Shown here: positions 38,911 through 50,989 of the stretch, one piece after another
Layout: each line of letters opens with the position of its first letter
Position numbering within the stretch: the stretch's first letter is position 1
Source of the DNA: Gadus chalcogrammus
Lineage: Eukaryota > Chordata > Actinopteri > Gadiformes > Gadidae
DNA length: 64,000 nt
Direction: 5' to 3'
Assembly: GCF_026213295.1 (NCBI RefSeq)
Contig: NC_079415.1
Coordinates: 27,700,181-27,764,180 of the forward strand
Made by a program: the position numbers and the translations under genes
Notes under the pieces: model-generated
What the model saw: the letters and a program-made list of their open reading frames with translations, nothing else
What the model was told of the DNA's origin: nothing
Databases searched by the model: none

Positions 38911-39554
38911 AATGACCAAGCTCTATCACCATCCAGGTGATAGAGGTTTTGACACAGGGCACAAATGACGCGCTCCTCGCGGGAAACAACAGACCAAGGG
39001 ATGCAATCCCACTGTCTTACTGTTAATACCCACGTGACACGCTGATATGGCAGCGAGATACACTTTCAAAGTAGAAAAAGCTCTCCCCTTGTCAAGAAGA
39101 GACTGTAGTAATATCAAGACAGTATCAACAGAACACTGGAAGGGGACATCGTCAGTAGAAGTACACCAATCCTCAAATACACGCCACTTAGCCTCATACA
39201 AAGTGCGCGTCGAAGGCGCCCTCGCGCTTTGGATGGTCATTATAACATTCTGTGGCAGGCCACATGACGCTAGATTTACCCTTTCACAAGCCAGAACCGG
39301 GAGCCAGACGTTCTGGATGGGGATGAAAAATTTCCCCCTGGGCCTGGGATAACAGATCCCTGCGAAGTTGGAGTCGCAGTGGCTGAGAATAAAGCATTTG
39401 CATTATCCCCGCCAAAAACTGTTTCTGAGGCAAATTCGGCGCTACCATAATAGCAATTAGACCCTCGTACCTCACTCAGTCTAATGTGGGGGTTATCAGA
39501 GCCAACAGGGGAAATGCGTAAAGGAGTGTGCATGGCCACACGTGCACAAATACG

Positions 39555-40289
39555 TCAGGAGGCAAACAGGTCTACTGACAGGCACCCGTAGTGGTTCCGA
39601 AACAGTTTCATCACCTCTTGGTGAAGTCTCCACTCTCCATAACGAGGGTGACCTCGTGAGAGTAAATCTGCATCGTGGTTCATCACTCCAGGCACATGCG
39701 TTGCCCTGAGGGTAGATTGGCGCTGCTCCAGAGGATCAGTTTGTGTGCCAGCCTGTGTAGTTGAGGGGAGCGCAAACCTCCCTGCTTGTTGATGTAGGCC
39801 ACTACCATTGTATTTTCTGTCCTTTTGTCTGCACACATCGTGTAGGCTTGTGCCGATGGCCGGGGAACCGTCGTCAACGCCTCTCGCACCCTCTGTGCTT
39901 AGGTTGCGCGGTGTTCTTCGTAATCCAATCTCTTCAACCATTTGGAATGGGTGGGCGCCGTCCTCCTCAAACAGGACTGCGTCGTCCGAGCCATCGAGTG
40001 AGTCAGGCTCATCGTGGGCATCGCAGCCCTGTAGGCATTCAGACTCAGTCATTGCCCTTAGGTCCTCTTGTTCCATCTTCTCACCCCAGTCGGTGCTTGT
40101 GCCCGCTGTGGCTTCTTGAGTCTGGCCGCTAGGAATGGGGGACTCCGACAGCAATGGGTCTTCATCGGTCAAGCTAACATTGCGAGCCAACCGACGCCGG
40201 AGACTTTTCATTGGAAGTCGTGCGCAGTGGTCGCAGGCCAGGTACCAATTGAAGCTAGTGCTTCTCGTGCATGTCTCAGCCCGAGGCAC
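39555..40289 (-). pseudogene. DIRS gag-RNase H deletion-fusion frame (244 codons)
   Basis: An uninterrupted minus-strand frame joins an acidic gag segment to RNase H-region DNA. Only its last part is in the correct RNase H frame (ATHVPGVMNHDADLLSRG to VDLFAS); upstream RNase H sequence is in another frame (39889-39683). The open fusion is a by-product of the deletion and is not likely to be a protein. Confidence 0.6.
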
Positions 40290-40789
40290 TTGTTGCAGGT
40301 GAGGTGGGTATCTCTCTCAGAATTATGGTTCCCGCAAACGCACACCCGTCCAAGCTTTTTTTCCTTCGTGTTAGGAAGGGGAGAAGCCATGGTTTAACTG
40401 CAGTTTGGAGACTGGCAAGTTGTTTTCAGTGTTGAAGCTTTGTGGCCAATTCGGTATAGCTAATCGTTTCAGCTTTCCAGCTAGATGTAGTTAGCTTTGC
40501 AGCTAGGAGTTCCCGGTGACTAATGTTTGGATACAAGGTAGCCACTGTACAAGTGAGTAACCGCTGTCTAAGAAACAGGCTGGATAAAGATAGTTGTTTG
40601 GCGACAAGCCTATCGGTCAACAACCGCTTAGTAGGCACTAGCGCCCGGCGAGCAAGTAGTAAGCTCACTCTATTGACAGTAGCATAGAACCCTGGCACTT
40701 AGCAGTATCGTTGATCGTTACTTCTGATCGAGAAGAGGTAATTGGATGACGCCGTACGCATGATCAAATAATTATATAGAGGGCTGATC

Positions 40790-43685
40790 TTTTATTATTA
40801 TTTATTTATTTATTTGATTAGGACAGTGCACATTAATCAACATGTCAGCCAGAGCATCAATATAAATATGCCGGAGTTAGCTTAATTGCTAATTTTCATC
40901 CGTTGTCCTAAGGCAAGTCAAGAACATAAAAACAACATACCAGTATACAAAATAGATTAAAAAAAACACTTTTACACACAAAATAGGTCCCAATTCACAT
41001 CAAGAGTCCATGTAAAAAAAGTAGAATGACCAAAGGTTACATATGAGAGCAGGTCTGGCTTGCTACTAACCACTGTTTAAGGGTCTTTTTAAAGATGGTG
41101 TAAGTGGCACAGTCTTTAACATGAGATGGTATTATATTCCAGGACTGTGTTCCTCTGATGGACACCACCATTTGACCAAATTTGGTCTTGCGGCGTTGTA
41201 TTTCGCAGTCACCTCTAGTTAGTGCTCTGGTATTTATTGTAGAGGATTTCTTCTTTATAAAATTCTGTAATGGTGGAGGGGCTAGACCGTTCAGAACCTT
41301 AAAGATTAGACAGACATCCAAAAACAGCTGAAAACTATCGAAGTCCATGATTTTGTGTTTATTTGTAATTTTACAATAATGGTAGTATATAGGTTTTTTG
41401 TCTAGTGTTTTAAGAGTTCTCTTGAATAAAGACTTGATTGGTTTTAAAGTGCTCTCAGATGTATGTGACCATGTTGTGTAACAGTACGAGATGTGAGTAA
41501 ATATCATTGCATGCATATAAGTCTTTGCTGTCTCCATAGTCAGGAAAGGTCTTATATGCTTGAAATTGGATAAATTAAATGTAATTGTGTTTTTAACTTT
41601 CTTAACATGCTGCTTAAAATTAAGGTTAGAATCGAAGATGACCCCGAGGTATTTAAAATATTCAACCACCTCAAGTCTCTCACCACCCACCATGACTGAT
41701 GGTTGCTGTCCCGCAGTTGGCTGTCGGGAGAACAACATACAGACAGTTTTTTTTGTATTCAGATGTAGACAACAGTTTTGGAGCCAATGGGACACTGGCA
41801 CCATGGCTCCTGGGAGTACTGCAGCAGCTTCTTTGATTGAGCTGGCATGACAGTATAATACAGTATCGTCAGCATATAGTTGCACTTTAATATTTCTACA
41901 GACATCTGGTAAGTTATTGACATACAGGCTGAATAAAACAGGGCCCAATATTGAGCCCTGTGGTACTCCAGCAGAACAAGTTAGATATGAAGATAATGAA
42001 TCACCAATTTGAACTGCCTGTTTCCTGTCTGACAGGTATGATTTCATCCAACAGAGGGCGCTGTTTGAGAAGTTAAAATGGGTTAATTTGGCAATAAGCA
42101 AGTCATGATTAATGGTGTCGAAAGCATGCTTTAAATCTAGAAATACTGCAGCTACAAAGCCGCCTTTATCCAGCAGGCTTTTTAAGTTTTCCAGGAAATA
42201 GCAAGTAGCAGTCTCTGTTGAGTGAAGTTTCCTAAATCCAAACTGCATTGGATGAAGAGTGGCATAGCCATTATTTAAGTGTTCTGTCAGTTTTGTGGTA
42301 ACCCATTTCTCTGCTACTTTGGAAATTATGGGCAAGATACTTATTGGTCGATAGTTCTCAGATTTTGTTTTGTCCCCAGCCTTAAAGACTGGGGCAACCC
42401 TAGCAATCTTCCATGTTGATGGTACCGCTCCTTGTTTTATGGATATTTATTATTATAACTTTATTCAAGACACAGGAAGGTCCACATAGACAGCACTGTA
42501 CATAGATTTACAAGATGTGCAATTGGGTCAGCAAGAGCCTCTTTATGGGTTTTCAAAAAGTCACTAGTAAGACCAAATGTATCTCTGGCCTTTGAACTTT
42601 TTAGGGATGAGATTATTTGTATTACCTCCAGGACAGATATTTCTTCAATGCTAAACATTGGTTTGCTTGCATCGACAGGATTGTGAGGATTCTGCGAGCA
42701 GTTAAAGTGCTTTGTCAGTTCCTCAACTGAGCTAATGAAAAATCAGTTGAGATAATTTATAATGATGTCTAGATTGTTAGTTAGCTTATCATTTACCTGG
42801 AGCTGTAGATCACTTAGATAGTTGGACTTGTCCCATCTCAATAATTGATTTACATTTTTCCATATTAGCTTTCCATTACCATTTTCCCCTTTTATCGTCT
42901 CAATGTAGAACTCAGCTTTCAATTTGCGAATCATCCTCAGAACTTTGTCTCGTAGTGATGTAAAAATGTGTCTGTCACTTGCAGTTCTTGTTCTTAGAGA
43001 TTGCTTTAAAGCGTTATCTCTACTTTTCATTAATTTAATAATTTCATTGTTCAACCAGGGCAGATCATTTTTACGTTGCTTGGAATTACCTTTTTTGTAA
43101 AGTGCGTTACAATGTCATTTAATTTTTTAATGAAACTATCTGAGCTGGCCTCGATGTCATTATTTTCTTAAATATTAGACCAATCTACATTTTGGATTTC
43201 CTCATTCAGGAATTGTTGCTGGCTTTTGGGTATGAAATAGTATTGTTGACCTCTAGTGGATGCCATTAGGTGCGTCCTCTTAATTTTCCTCAAGTACAGG
43301 ATAAAATTGTGATCTGATAAGCCAGATAATAGATTAAAAGTCTTAGAAATTCTTTCAGGTTTATTAGTAAATATTAGATAAATTGTTGTATGTGACGTAT
43401 TTGTTATCCTTGTTGGCCCTTTTATAATTTGCGTCAAATTGTACTTGTCTTTAAGCTGCTTAATTTTTTTCCTATCTGACTTGATGTCCCAGTTGATATT
43501 AAAATCACCAAGAAGGGTGATTTCCTTTTTAGAGCTGCAATGATTTAAAATTGTCTTAAGATGGTCATAAAATACATCCTTTGCTGAAGGAGGTCGATAC
43601 ACGCAAATCACAGTAAAATACATTGCAGAACTAAGTGATATATTAAGACCAATACACTCAACATTAACTTCTTTAGGCCACCATC
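40790..43685 (-). mobile_element. LINE (L2/CR1/Rex1 group), 5'-truncated, inserted in the DIRS terminal repeat
   Basis: Minus strand. Endonuclease part (about 43685-43170): VYRPPSAKDVF, LLGDFNINWD, LLSGLSDHNFIL. A linker follows (43054-42520). A reverse transcriptase, open from about 42440 to 41037, shows FKAGDKTKSENYRPISILP, FGFRKLHSTETA, DLKHAFDTINH, GVPQGSILGP and the catalytic YADD, then FKYLGVIFD. The 3' end carries TTTATT repeats (40790-40815). Both breakpoints are supported by the other DIRS terminal repeat copy, which reads straight across. Endonuclease and RT frames are disrupted by a few stops and by a small insertion at about 42430-42515. Confidence 0.88.
42430..42515. repeat. Small foreign insertion within the LINE ORF2
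   Basis: RT-linker homology (DPIAHLVNLC) stops near 42512 and resumes at KQGAVPSTWKIARV near 42435. The intervening 75-85 bp start with ATTTATTATT and resemble a LINE 3' tail, not ORF sequence. Confidence 0.5.
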
Positions 43686-43802
43686 TGGGTGTGTCAGATG
43701 TGACCAGACAATTATGGCTGGCGTAGTGATAAAGTGCTTCTGAGGGATACACGGGAAGGCGAACCCCATATGTGAGATACCTCATGAATGCTTGAAAGAG
43801 AA

Positions 43803-44828
43803 CCTCCATGGCATTACTCCCCCCTCTGATATATAAAGCAAAGGCATATAATACCGTACTTTAGAGTCCTCAGGTTTGATGGGGTGACCAGGACAGGGCC
43901 TTTTCTATATATTCAATGGTGATATTAAACACATTGCCAAAATGCCCTTGGGGGAGGTATTTGGCTTTCCTATAACCCCACTCTGGATCCATATACAGGC
44001 AGGTTCTGACAAGTTCCCTTGACTGCCCCCTAGTGTTCTGCTTTAAATAATAAAACCTGTATTTTCCTCTGTCAATTCATGCTGTCAGTGCATGCTATGA
44101 CCTACCTTATTGTCCCTTGGAGGCAGAGAGGCTATTGTTTACACTTCAAGTAGGCTACATACAGACCATGCAACTGAGGTCGTAAATAACAGTATGAATA
44201 AACCAAATCAGACTATTTTCAAACCATCAAATAATTTCCAACCCCTCTGAAGGATCATCTAGGAAAGACTTCCTTTGAGTACACCGGTCATTGTTTTTAT
44301 ATTTTGCAGGTGTTTCAGGACCAGATGACAAATATCAAAGCTAATGAAAGCCAAATTATCGTCACATGATAGCTGATGGGGTACAAGAATATTGCTCTCC
44401 ACACAGACTCCTCATCTACATGCAACTCATTCCCGATCAAACGTGATTTGTCAATACTACTTGGACTCCAAACAGACTACAGACAGGAACCTGAGCTCAG
44501 ATACCAAAATCTTGTCCCATTGTCTATTCTGCATTCATATGCAGGTATCTGTATAGATTAAATATAAGTAGACGAATGCCACCAAAAAAGGATACATAAG
44601 AGGAAAATGTAATATTTCTGAATCATTTTAGGCCTATTTACTTTAGAGAGAATCATTCAAAAGTTTCATATAACTTTTAAGAAGCAGAATGGAAATATCT
44701 TTCAAAGCAATTAATAATAATAGTTAGATGGATAAATAGACAGAAAGGTTGCTTTGTCAATGTCATTATTATTAAAGCAAAAAAACCAAAGCATTGCACA
44801 AAATTCACACCTGACCACATTCCACATG

Positions 44829-44894
<66 letters not shown>

Positions 44895-46940
44895 AGAATA
44901 TTAAATACTAAATATGTAAGAAGACAAATTAAAGATACACTGTGCACTGTATTTACAATGTGTAGTGTATGTACATTAGTCCAATCATTGTGAACAGACA
45001 GAAATAGTGCAGTTTCATATTTACAAAGTTTCTCTTGCTTTGAAAGTCCAGTGGGATGATTCTGTTTATGAGGTCCTTCTCTCATACCAACAGCCTACGA
45101 ATCTGGCTACAGTGATCGCACGTTGTTCTATTTCTCCCAATAGATCTGGCAGTGTCTTCTGGAGTGCTTTCAAAATCCTTGCCTGTCTGTGTAATCCGTG
45201 AGAAGTTTGTGTTCCGGATATCTTAGTATGACTGGCGGGAAGTAAGGAAGTGCAGCTCAGTTTCCAGTTGGTTTTGTGTGCACTGGGAGCACAGTCTGTC
45301 TTCTCTTTGGAGCCAGGTCTGTCTGTGGCGTCCCTTCTCAATGGCCAGGCTGTGTTAACTGAATCTGTGCAAGGTTTCTTACTTTTGGGTCACGGTAGTC
45401 AGGTATTCTGCAACTGTGTATTCTCTGTTAAGTTAAGTTGTCTGTTGTGGTTGTTGTGTGTTGGAAAGAGTCCAAGGACAAACTGGCTTAGGGGACTCTT
45501 TTTTTGCATGCAACTCTCTGTGGGTGAGGGTCTTCTTGTGGAGTGCGAGTGCATGTGGAATGCTGGTTTCTACGTGCAGGTTAACCAGAAGTTTTGATTA
45601 ATGGTTACATAAAGCACTCAAAATATGCGTATCATTTATAAAATGTCTCAAATCGTGTTAGTCCAGTTGTTGTCGTTTTTGGCAGTAACGGGTGTTTTCT
45701 AAAGCCATTCGGCAATGAATAATTGGTTAAAGGTAGCCTCAGCCTAGTACTATGGCGTCTAAGAGGTGGCAACCACAAATAACCTGTATGATGGCCCACA
45801 CAGCAGCATAATTTCGAACCTGTCAGACGTCAGAGGGCGAATGAGGAATTGCCGAGAACTGATGGCGGTCAAAGCCAAATAAATGCATGGTCAGAGGAGA
45901 ATGAGTGGAGAGTTGCTATCATTTAGCAACCAGCAACGAGCGCTGGAGCTAGTCAATGAACAGCAAAGCATACAATAACGACACTTTTATTTATTTTTAC
46001 TGTCAGTGAATAGCATCGAGTGAAAGTCAACGTTTTATTTATATCTAGCGACAGCAATTTTGTCGTAAGTAGGCCTACCGGTAAACTTAGTCAGAAGATC
46101 TAGAAATAGAAGGCATAATGCTAGCTGGGCTAACTTAGGCTAACTTAGCCTATCAGACAGCAATCAGTGCACTAAAAAAAAATCAATTAAATTTTTATAA
46201 AACTAAGTGAAATTGTCTGAGAACTTAATTCATGCATCACATCTACAGTATGGTTGATTACTATTATGCAATCTACCAGTGCTTTGAACACATATATAAA
46301 ATACAATTATATACGTTCATTACAAATTACAAACATTGCAAATGATCGGTGGTGCATTTATTTGACAACATTTTTGTGGGTCACCCTTAGGTGCACAAAA
46401 GCCTCCGTTTGCTGGGCTGACCCTAAAAAAAAGATTAAACACAAACATAAATAGGTATACATAAATTATGTAATCTTGTGAGCGAGTAAATTTACATTGT
46501 TGACAGTGGTGTTTAACACCAGCTACGTCCATGCAAAATATAGCAACGTATCATTAAGTTGCAAAAACGTTTGAAATGTGGCACAGGTCTTTAAGCTTGA
46601 ATATTTGCATTAACATGATGAATCTATAAAAACCAATACGGCACAAAATATTCCTGAAAACTTTAATATAACTTCACTTACATGTACATGTACAACGTGT
46701 ACTGCTCTCCCTCTGCCATTTTTGCCATTATATCCCGTGCAGCATGTCAACGCAGTGGATTGTGGGTAGTTTTGGCACGCCTAGGATGCAGCGATGCATC
46801 GTTGAAAAATCTCGGAATTCTCAAAAACAAAGGACGCAAAAATGGCGCGGCTTTCGAGTGTCCTCAACATTGGAACAGTGCTTGTCGGTGTTCTATGACG
46901 TAGCGTCCTTAAAAGGGCGGCCGTTGAGCATGCTTCCTTG
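43803..46940. other. Gene-free stretch with a (CT)n run and a LINE scrap
   Basis: Contains pure (CT)29 at 44831-44888. On the minus strand about 45340-45040 looks like the extreme C-terminus of an I/L1-like LINE (LCSQCTQNQLETELHFL, a Cys-His motif), low confidence. No host gene seen; the 115-codon plus frame at 45250-45597 is the antisense of that scrap. Confidence 0.4.
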
Positions 46941-46949
46941 ACATTGGGA

Positions 46950-48190
46950 AACGGGACTCTCTAAATCGACGCCACTTCGACCTGGGCGGGACTTTACGTC
47001 CTATGTCACTCGCTATGGGTTTGCATGTGTGCGCGTAGCCGTTTGTCTCAGGGATCTGTGCACGAACTCCCTTGCACTACAGATTGCGAGCGTCAGTGTC
47101 GTACGCGATGGAGGGTGGGTGACATTCCTACAGTCTGTGATGATAGGCTATATTTCTACAAATGACTTACTATTACTAGCGATTAACATGACGAAACAAC
47201 ACAAACAAAGCTAACATTAGACTATAGCCATACCAGATAACGCCATACCAGCTAACCCTAACTATTTCTATTAAACTCTGAACCATTTTGCAACAGGAAA
47301 CTGTGTGTTGGTGCGTCTTAATGCTTCCCACGTCTGCGTCTGCATCTTTCCCACTCCTGGCTAATAGTTTCAGCTTTTGTACTGTATATCAGAAATGATC
47401 ACCCTGTACCACACTGCTGACTTGTTGATGTTTTGTGAGCACTCACGCATTTCTCTAGGTATCTTAAGTTTCCTACTGGAGTCATCAAAACTTTGGACTT
47501 TGTTATTGTAAGAAATATTGTGTTGCAAAAACACTTTGTGTCTTACCCTTAGCGTTACCCTAACCTTAACCCCAGTAACATTTCTTCATCATAAACTACA
47601 AGTTACGCAAAATGGCATACAAACATCCAGTCCAATATGAAAGAAAAAAGCTAGCTTCATTAAGGAATCGAACCCCTTATCCCCGCATTAATGAGTTGTT
47701 CTCTGACCACTAACCCATCAGGTCTTAGTACATGCGATTTAAGAGTTAACCACTTGACAATTTTAAAACTTCGGTTGCCTAGAAATTGTAAAGACAGTGA
47801 TGTGTGTACATTGTGTGAGTATCCGTCACTCGCGATGTGTGTGCAGTCCAAAATGAAAGAAAAGACCTTGCATCACTAGGGAATCGAACCCCCAATCATC
47901 AGTCTGTCATTGGTAACTGTAAACAAAGAGATCGCATTTTGTTTAACTGCTAACTAACAAACGGGTTTATGCGTTCACTGAACAAAGATTATGGAAATAA
48001 AAGACCACTTTTCCATCAGAAAAATCATCAGAACCGTTATTACCAACCCATATACACTAAAGACAAAACCTTTCTCACATGCACACCCATCGCGAGTGAC
48101 GGCTATGCGCACACATGCACACCCATAGCGAGTGACGTAGGACGTAAAGTCCCGCCCAGGTCGAAGTGGCGTCGATTTAGAGAATCCAAC
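46950..48190. mobile_element. Inverted-repeat element with two tRNA-like segments
   Basis: CTAAATCGACGCCACTTCG (46961 onward) and the inverted copy ending about 48182 form arms of roughly 80 bp that include GGGCGGGACTTTACGTCCTA. The right arm has an extra tandem copy of CACACCCAT-GCGAGTGACG (48085-48137). The interior is non-coding and contains two related minus-strand tRNA-like pieces (47656-47725 and 47865-47930). Confidence 0.7.
47656..47725 (-). ncRNA. tRNA-like sequence (pseudo-tRNA)
   Basis: On the minus strand a D-arm-like TGGGTTAGTGGTCAGAG and a B-box GGGGTTCGATTCC are spaced about as in a tRNA, followed by a T-run. The acceptor stem does not pair convincingly and there is no CCTTT-type end, so it is a degenerate tRNA or SINE head. 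A second, weaker copy shares the GGTTCGATTCC box at 47880-47890. Confidence 0.4.
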
Positions 48191-48221
48191 AGCCACAGTC
48201 CAGTTCACACAAATGCATAAA

Positions 48222-49224
48222 GTTCACAAATGAAAAGCGTCTTGTTAATTCAAGTTTAACAGTTTGTATATAAATGTAACAACATCCAAATACATTGTTC
48301 ATGAAAATTGCAAATACTTTTTAATTAATATATTTATGTTACATTTATTTAAAACAAGGCAACAAGGCAAGTGTGTGGATCAGGATTGTGTTTGTGAAAC
48401 TTATTTTTGTTTTTGGATTTATTTTACATTTAAACATACCGAAATCCATTTGTGTGTGCATTGAAATGTATATGTGAGAAGAGAGTAATTTATATATAAA
48501 CCACAAAATACATTTGTGAATCCTTCTCCGTGCATTCATTACTAATGAGACTGTTCTGACCATAGACATCTTATAGATGGACGGAGCATTGGCTGCTGGG
48601 ACCATGGACATATTAAAGGTAAAAGCTGTGTCACGTTGAGCTACACACTTTTTCCATCTAGTTTCGACTCGGTTTTGGGATTGTCGGTGCCGTTAAAGTA
48701 GTAAACGGCACCGACAATGTAAAAACCCAGTCACTGCAGTCATGTGATTGGCTGAAAACGAGGGAGGCTCTGGTTGGCTACAGAGAGTTCCTTGTGGAAA
48801 AAAACTAATTTGTGAATCCAGGCACGTCGGGAGAGTCTCAAAAATCCACATATAAACACAGACCCGTTCACACGCAAATGCAAACAAGTTCACAAATGAA
48901 AAGCGTCTTGTAAATTCAAGTTTAACAGTTTGTATATAAATGTAACAACATCCAAATACATTTTGATGGAAATTGCAAATATTTTTTTAATTCATATATT
49001 TATGGATTTATATTACATTTATTTAAAACAAGGTGTGGATCCGAAATGTGTTTGTGAAACTTATTTTTGTTTATGGATACATTTTACATTTATACATACC
49101 GATATCCATTTGTGTGTGCATTGAAATGTATTTGTGAGAAGAGAGTAATTATATATATAAATCACCAATACATTTGTGAATCCTTCTCTGTGCATTCATT
49201 ATTAATGAGACTGTTCTGACCCAT
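48222..49224. repeat. Direct repeat of about 335 bp (48222-48561 and 48889-49224)
   Basis: Both copies run from TTCACAAATGAAAAGCGTC through CATCCAAATACATT, TTTGTGAAACTTATTTTTGT and CATTTGTGTGTGCATTG to GAGACTGTTCTGACC with small indels. The 327 bp between them include a perfect hairpin (48680-48694 with 48704-48718, ATTGTCGGTGCCGTT arms). This may be LTR-like or two copies of one element. Confidence 0.8.
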
Positions 49225-49394
49225 AGATCTTCCTTGAAGTCGGATCTTCAGATATTCATGTCGGTAAGTACAAAGAAATGGATTAACAAGAATGATTGTT
49301 TTTGTTTTTACAAGCTTAATGAACTCTCGAACTTGTGCAGACTACTTGTGGTTGTGATACTGTTTAACATTCTTTACGAAATGTTCGAACGCTG

Positions 49395-49901
49395 AGGCCC
49401 CGTTCACACGAAGCCGAAACGGGCGAAACCGTTACGGTTTCGATCTATCCGGTTTCGAAGTATCTCCGTAAAGACGAAGCCAAGCGAAATCGGGTAGATC
49501 TGTAGAAACGCTGTAGTACACATTCCAGGCCCATAAGGGGCGCTGCTTCTGGTACAGAAATCCAGAAGAAATGAAATAAGAAGAAGAGGCGAGCATGCGC
49601 ATAAAGGCTGCCCTTATGCGCATGCTCGCATGTGATTTCTGAGACTCCGCGGGCTTAAGAGCCATTGGCTAGGAGGTCGAGGGGTAGGGCGATGACGTCA
49701 TGGTTTGCGGTTTCAGTCGGTTTCAGGCGTACACACGAATCCAAAACGAACCCGGGTAGATTTGAAACCAACTCCGAGGGTGGTTTCAGAAGTTTGCGGT
49801 TTCGGTCAGCAGATTCGCCGGCTTCGTGTGTACGGAAGGCCGAACCGTACAAGACCTTTGCGGTTTCGCCATGAAATCGGCTTCGTGTGAACGGGGCCTT
49901 A
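49395..49901. mobile_element. MITE with GGCCCCGTTCACACGAAG ends
   Basis: AGGCCCCGTTCACACGAAGC at 49395 and its complement ending at 49901 give about 21-bp inverted ends, with GAAACCG/CGGTTTC-rich inverted subterminal blocks. No coding content; target duplication not clear. Confidence 0.75.
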
Positions 49902-49904
49902 GGC

Positions 49905-50985
49905 CTACTGTTTTAACGTTGGAAGAAACCCCAGCTTTCGCCACCTCGATGTAGTTAGTTTGATGCACACGTTTGAGATGCACACTGAACAGTCACAAAA
50001 TACTCTATACTGTAGGCTAGTAGATGTTGCTTGCTTCTTTCTGCCCCGAGTTTTCACAGTGCAACAGTGATGACGTACCTGAGAAATCCATGTATTGAAG
50101 ACCGGCAGTCGGCAGATATATATAAAATGAGGGCTTGTAATGTGAATGCTATAATATGAAGGCTTTCTCATAACTATCCTCCTGTTAGTGACATTGTTCT
50201 TGTCTTGTTTCTATCAGTAATATTTATTTTAATTCATTGTTTTCTATCTCATGCAGGACCTTGAAAGCATGCAGCATGCGATCAATAACAATATGTATTC
50301 AATACAATTATTTGAATTATTAATCTGCTGTCTTTAATTCTTTGAATTATTAATCTGCAGTCTTTTTGTTAAAGGTATAAAGGGATTAAGTAGGCTAAAT
50401 TTAAGCAGGTTTCCCACGTTAAACTGCTATATGCATTACATGTCATTGTCAAATTGTAATAGGCTTCTTTTCTTAAATGCATAGGACTCAGGGATGTCAG
50501 TTTCAAGTAAGGCTATGATTAAGCTAATCAAGAGCATATCAAGATTAAGCTAATCAAGAGCATATTTTTAAATGAGCGGGTCGGGTGCATTATTTTTATA
50601 TAAGGCCTAATATTTGAGGTCAGAGTTGCGGTCATTTATGTACCCGCGCACCCCTGCTACATACAGATCACTTCCGCGGTTTAGAAAAGTACTATACACG
50701 CCTCCTACTACAAGTTACGCCTCCTCCGACTACAAGTTACGCCTCCTACTACAAGTTACGCCTCCGTCTTGCGGGACGCAGACAGATACTATTGCAGTAA
50801 CGTGACTTCATGCAATGCATTCTGGGGGAAATGAGAATCAATAGCAAACTGCTAAAATAGTACCTATATTTTCGTATAACATTCCTTTTTGTGATACCTA
50901 ACATTAAATACCATAAATAACAGTTTAAATCTTAAATACTAACAAGCAAATTTCACAAATTCGTTGGAAAATAAACCCTGCAACA
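49905..50985. other. Gene-free stretch
   Basis: No gene. A short tandem of CTACAAGTTACGCCTCC (about 50706-50765, three copies) is present. Confidence 0.5.
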
Positions 50986-50989
50986 CGGC

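Larger units (their letters stand above)
36740..43802 (-). mobile_element. DIRS-type tyrosine-recombinase retrotransposon, internally deleted and twice interrupted
   Basis: Read on the minus strand: terminal repeat (43802-43686, continued 40789-40718), gag start (about 40390-40000; CGNHNSERDTHLTCNKCLGL, zinc-binding-like), a jump to an RNase H region (about 39860-39560; VVAYINKQGG, HVPGVMNHDADLLSRG), tyrosine-recombinase N-terminal half (39240-38915; STRTLYEAKWRVFEDW, KVYLAAISACH) and C-terminal half (about 37665-37440; KPITKQRLSHWVVEAIVLAY, AHSKRGIATSWALFKG, ASWASPTT). Most of gag and the whole RT are missing. The downstream terminal repeat is at about 36740-37080 and is inverted relative to the upstream one. 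It includes 52-bp inverted segments (36740-36793 and 36973-37023). The tyrosine end of the recombinase is degenerate. Non-autonomous and dead. Confidence 0.85.

Noticed and set aside
45250..45597. 115-codon frame with hydrophobic segments
   Set aside because: Antisense of a LINE C-terminal scrap; codon pattern not gene-like.
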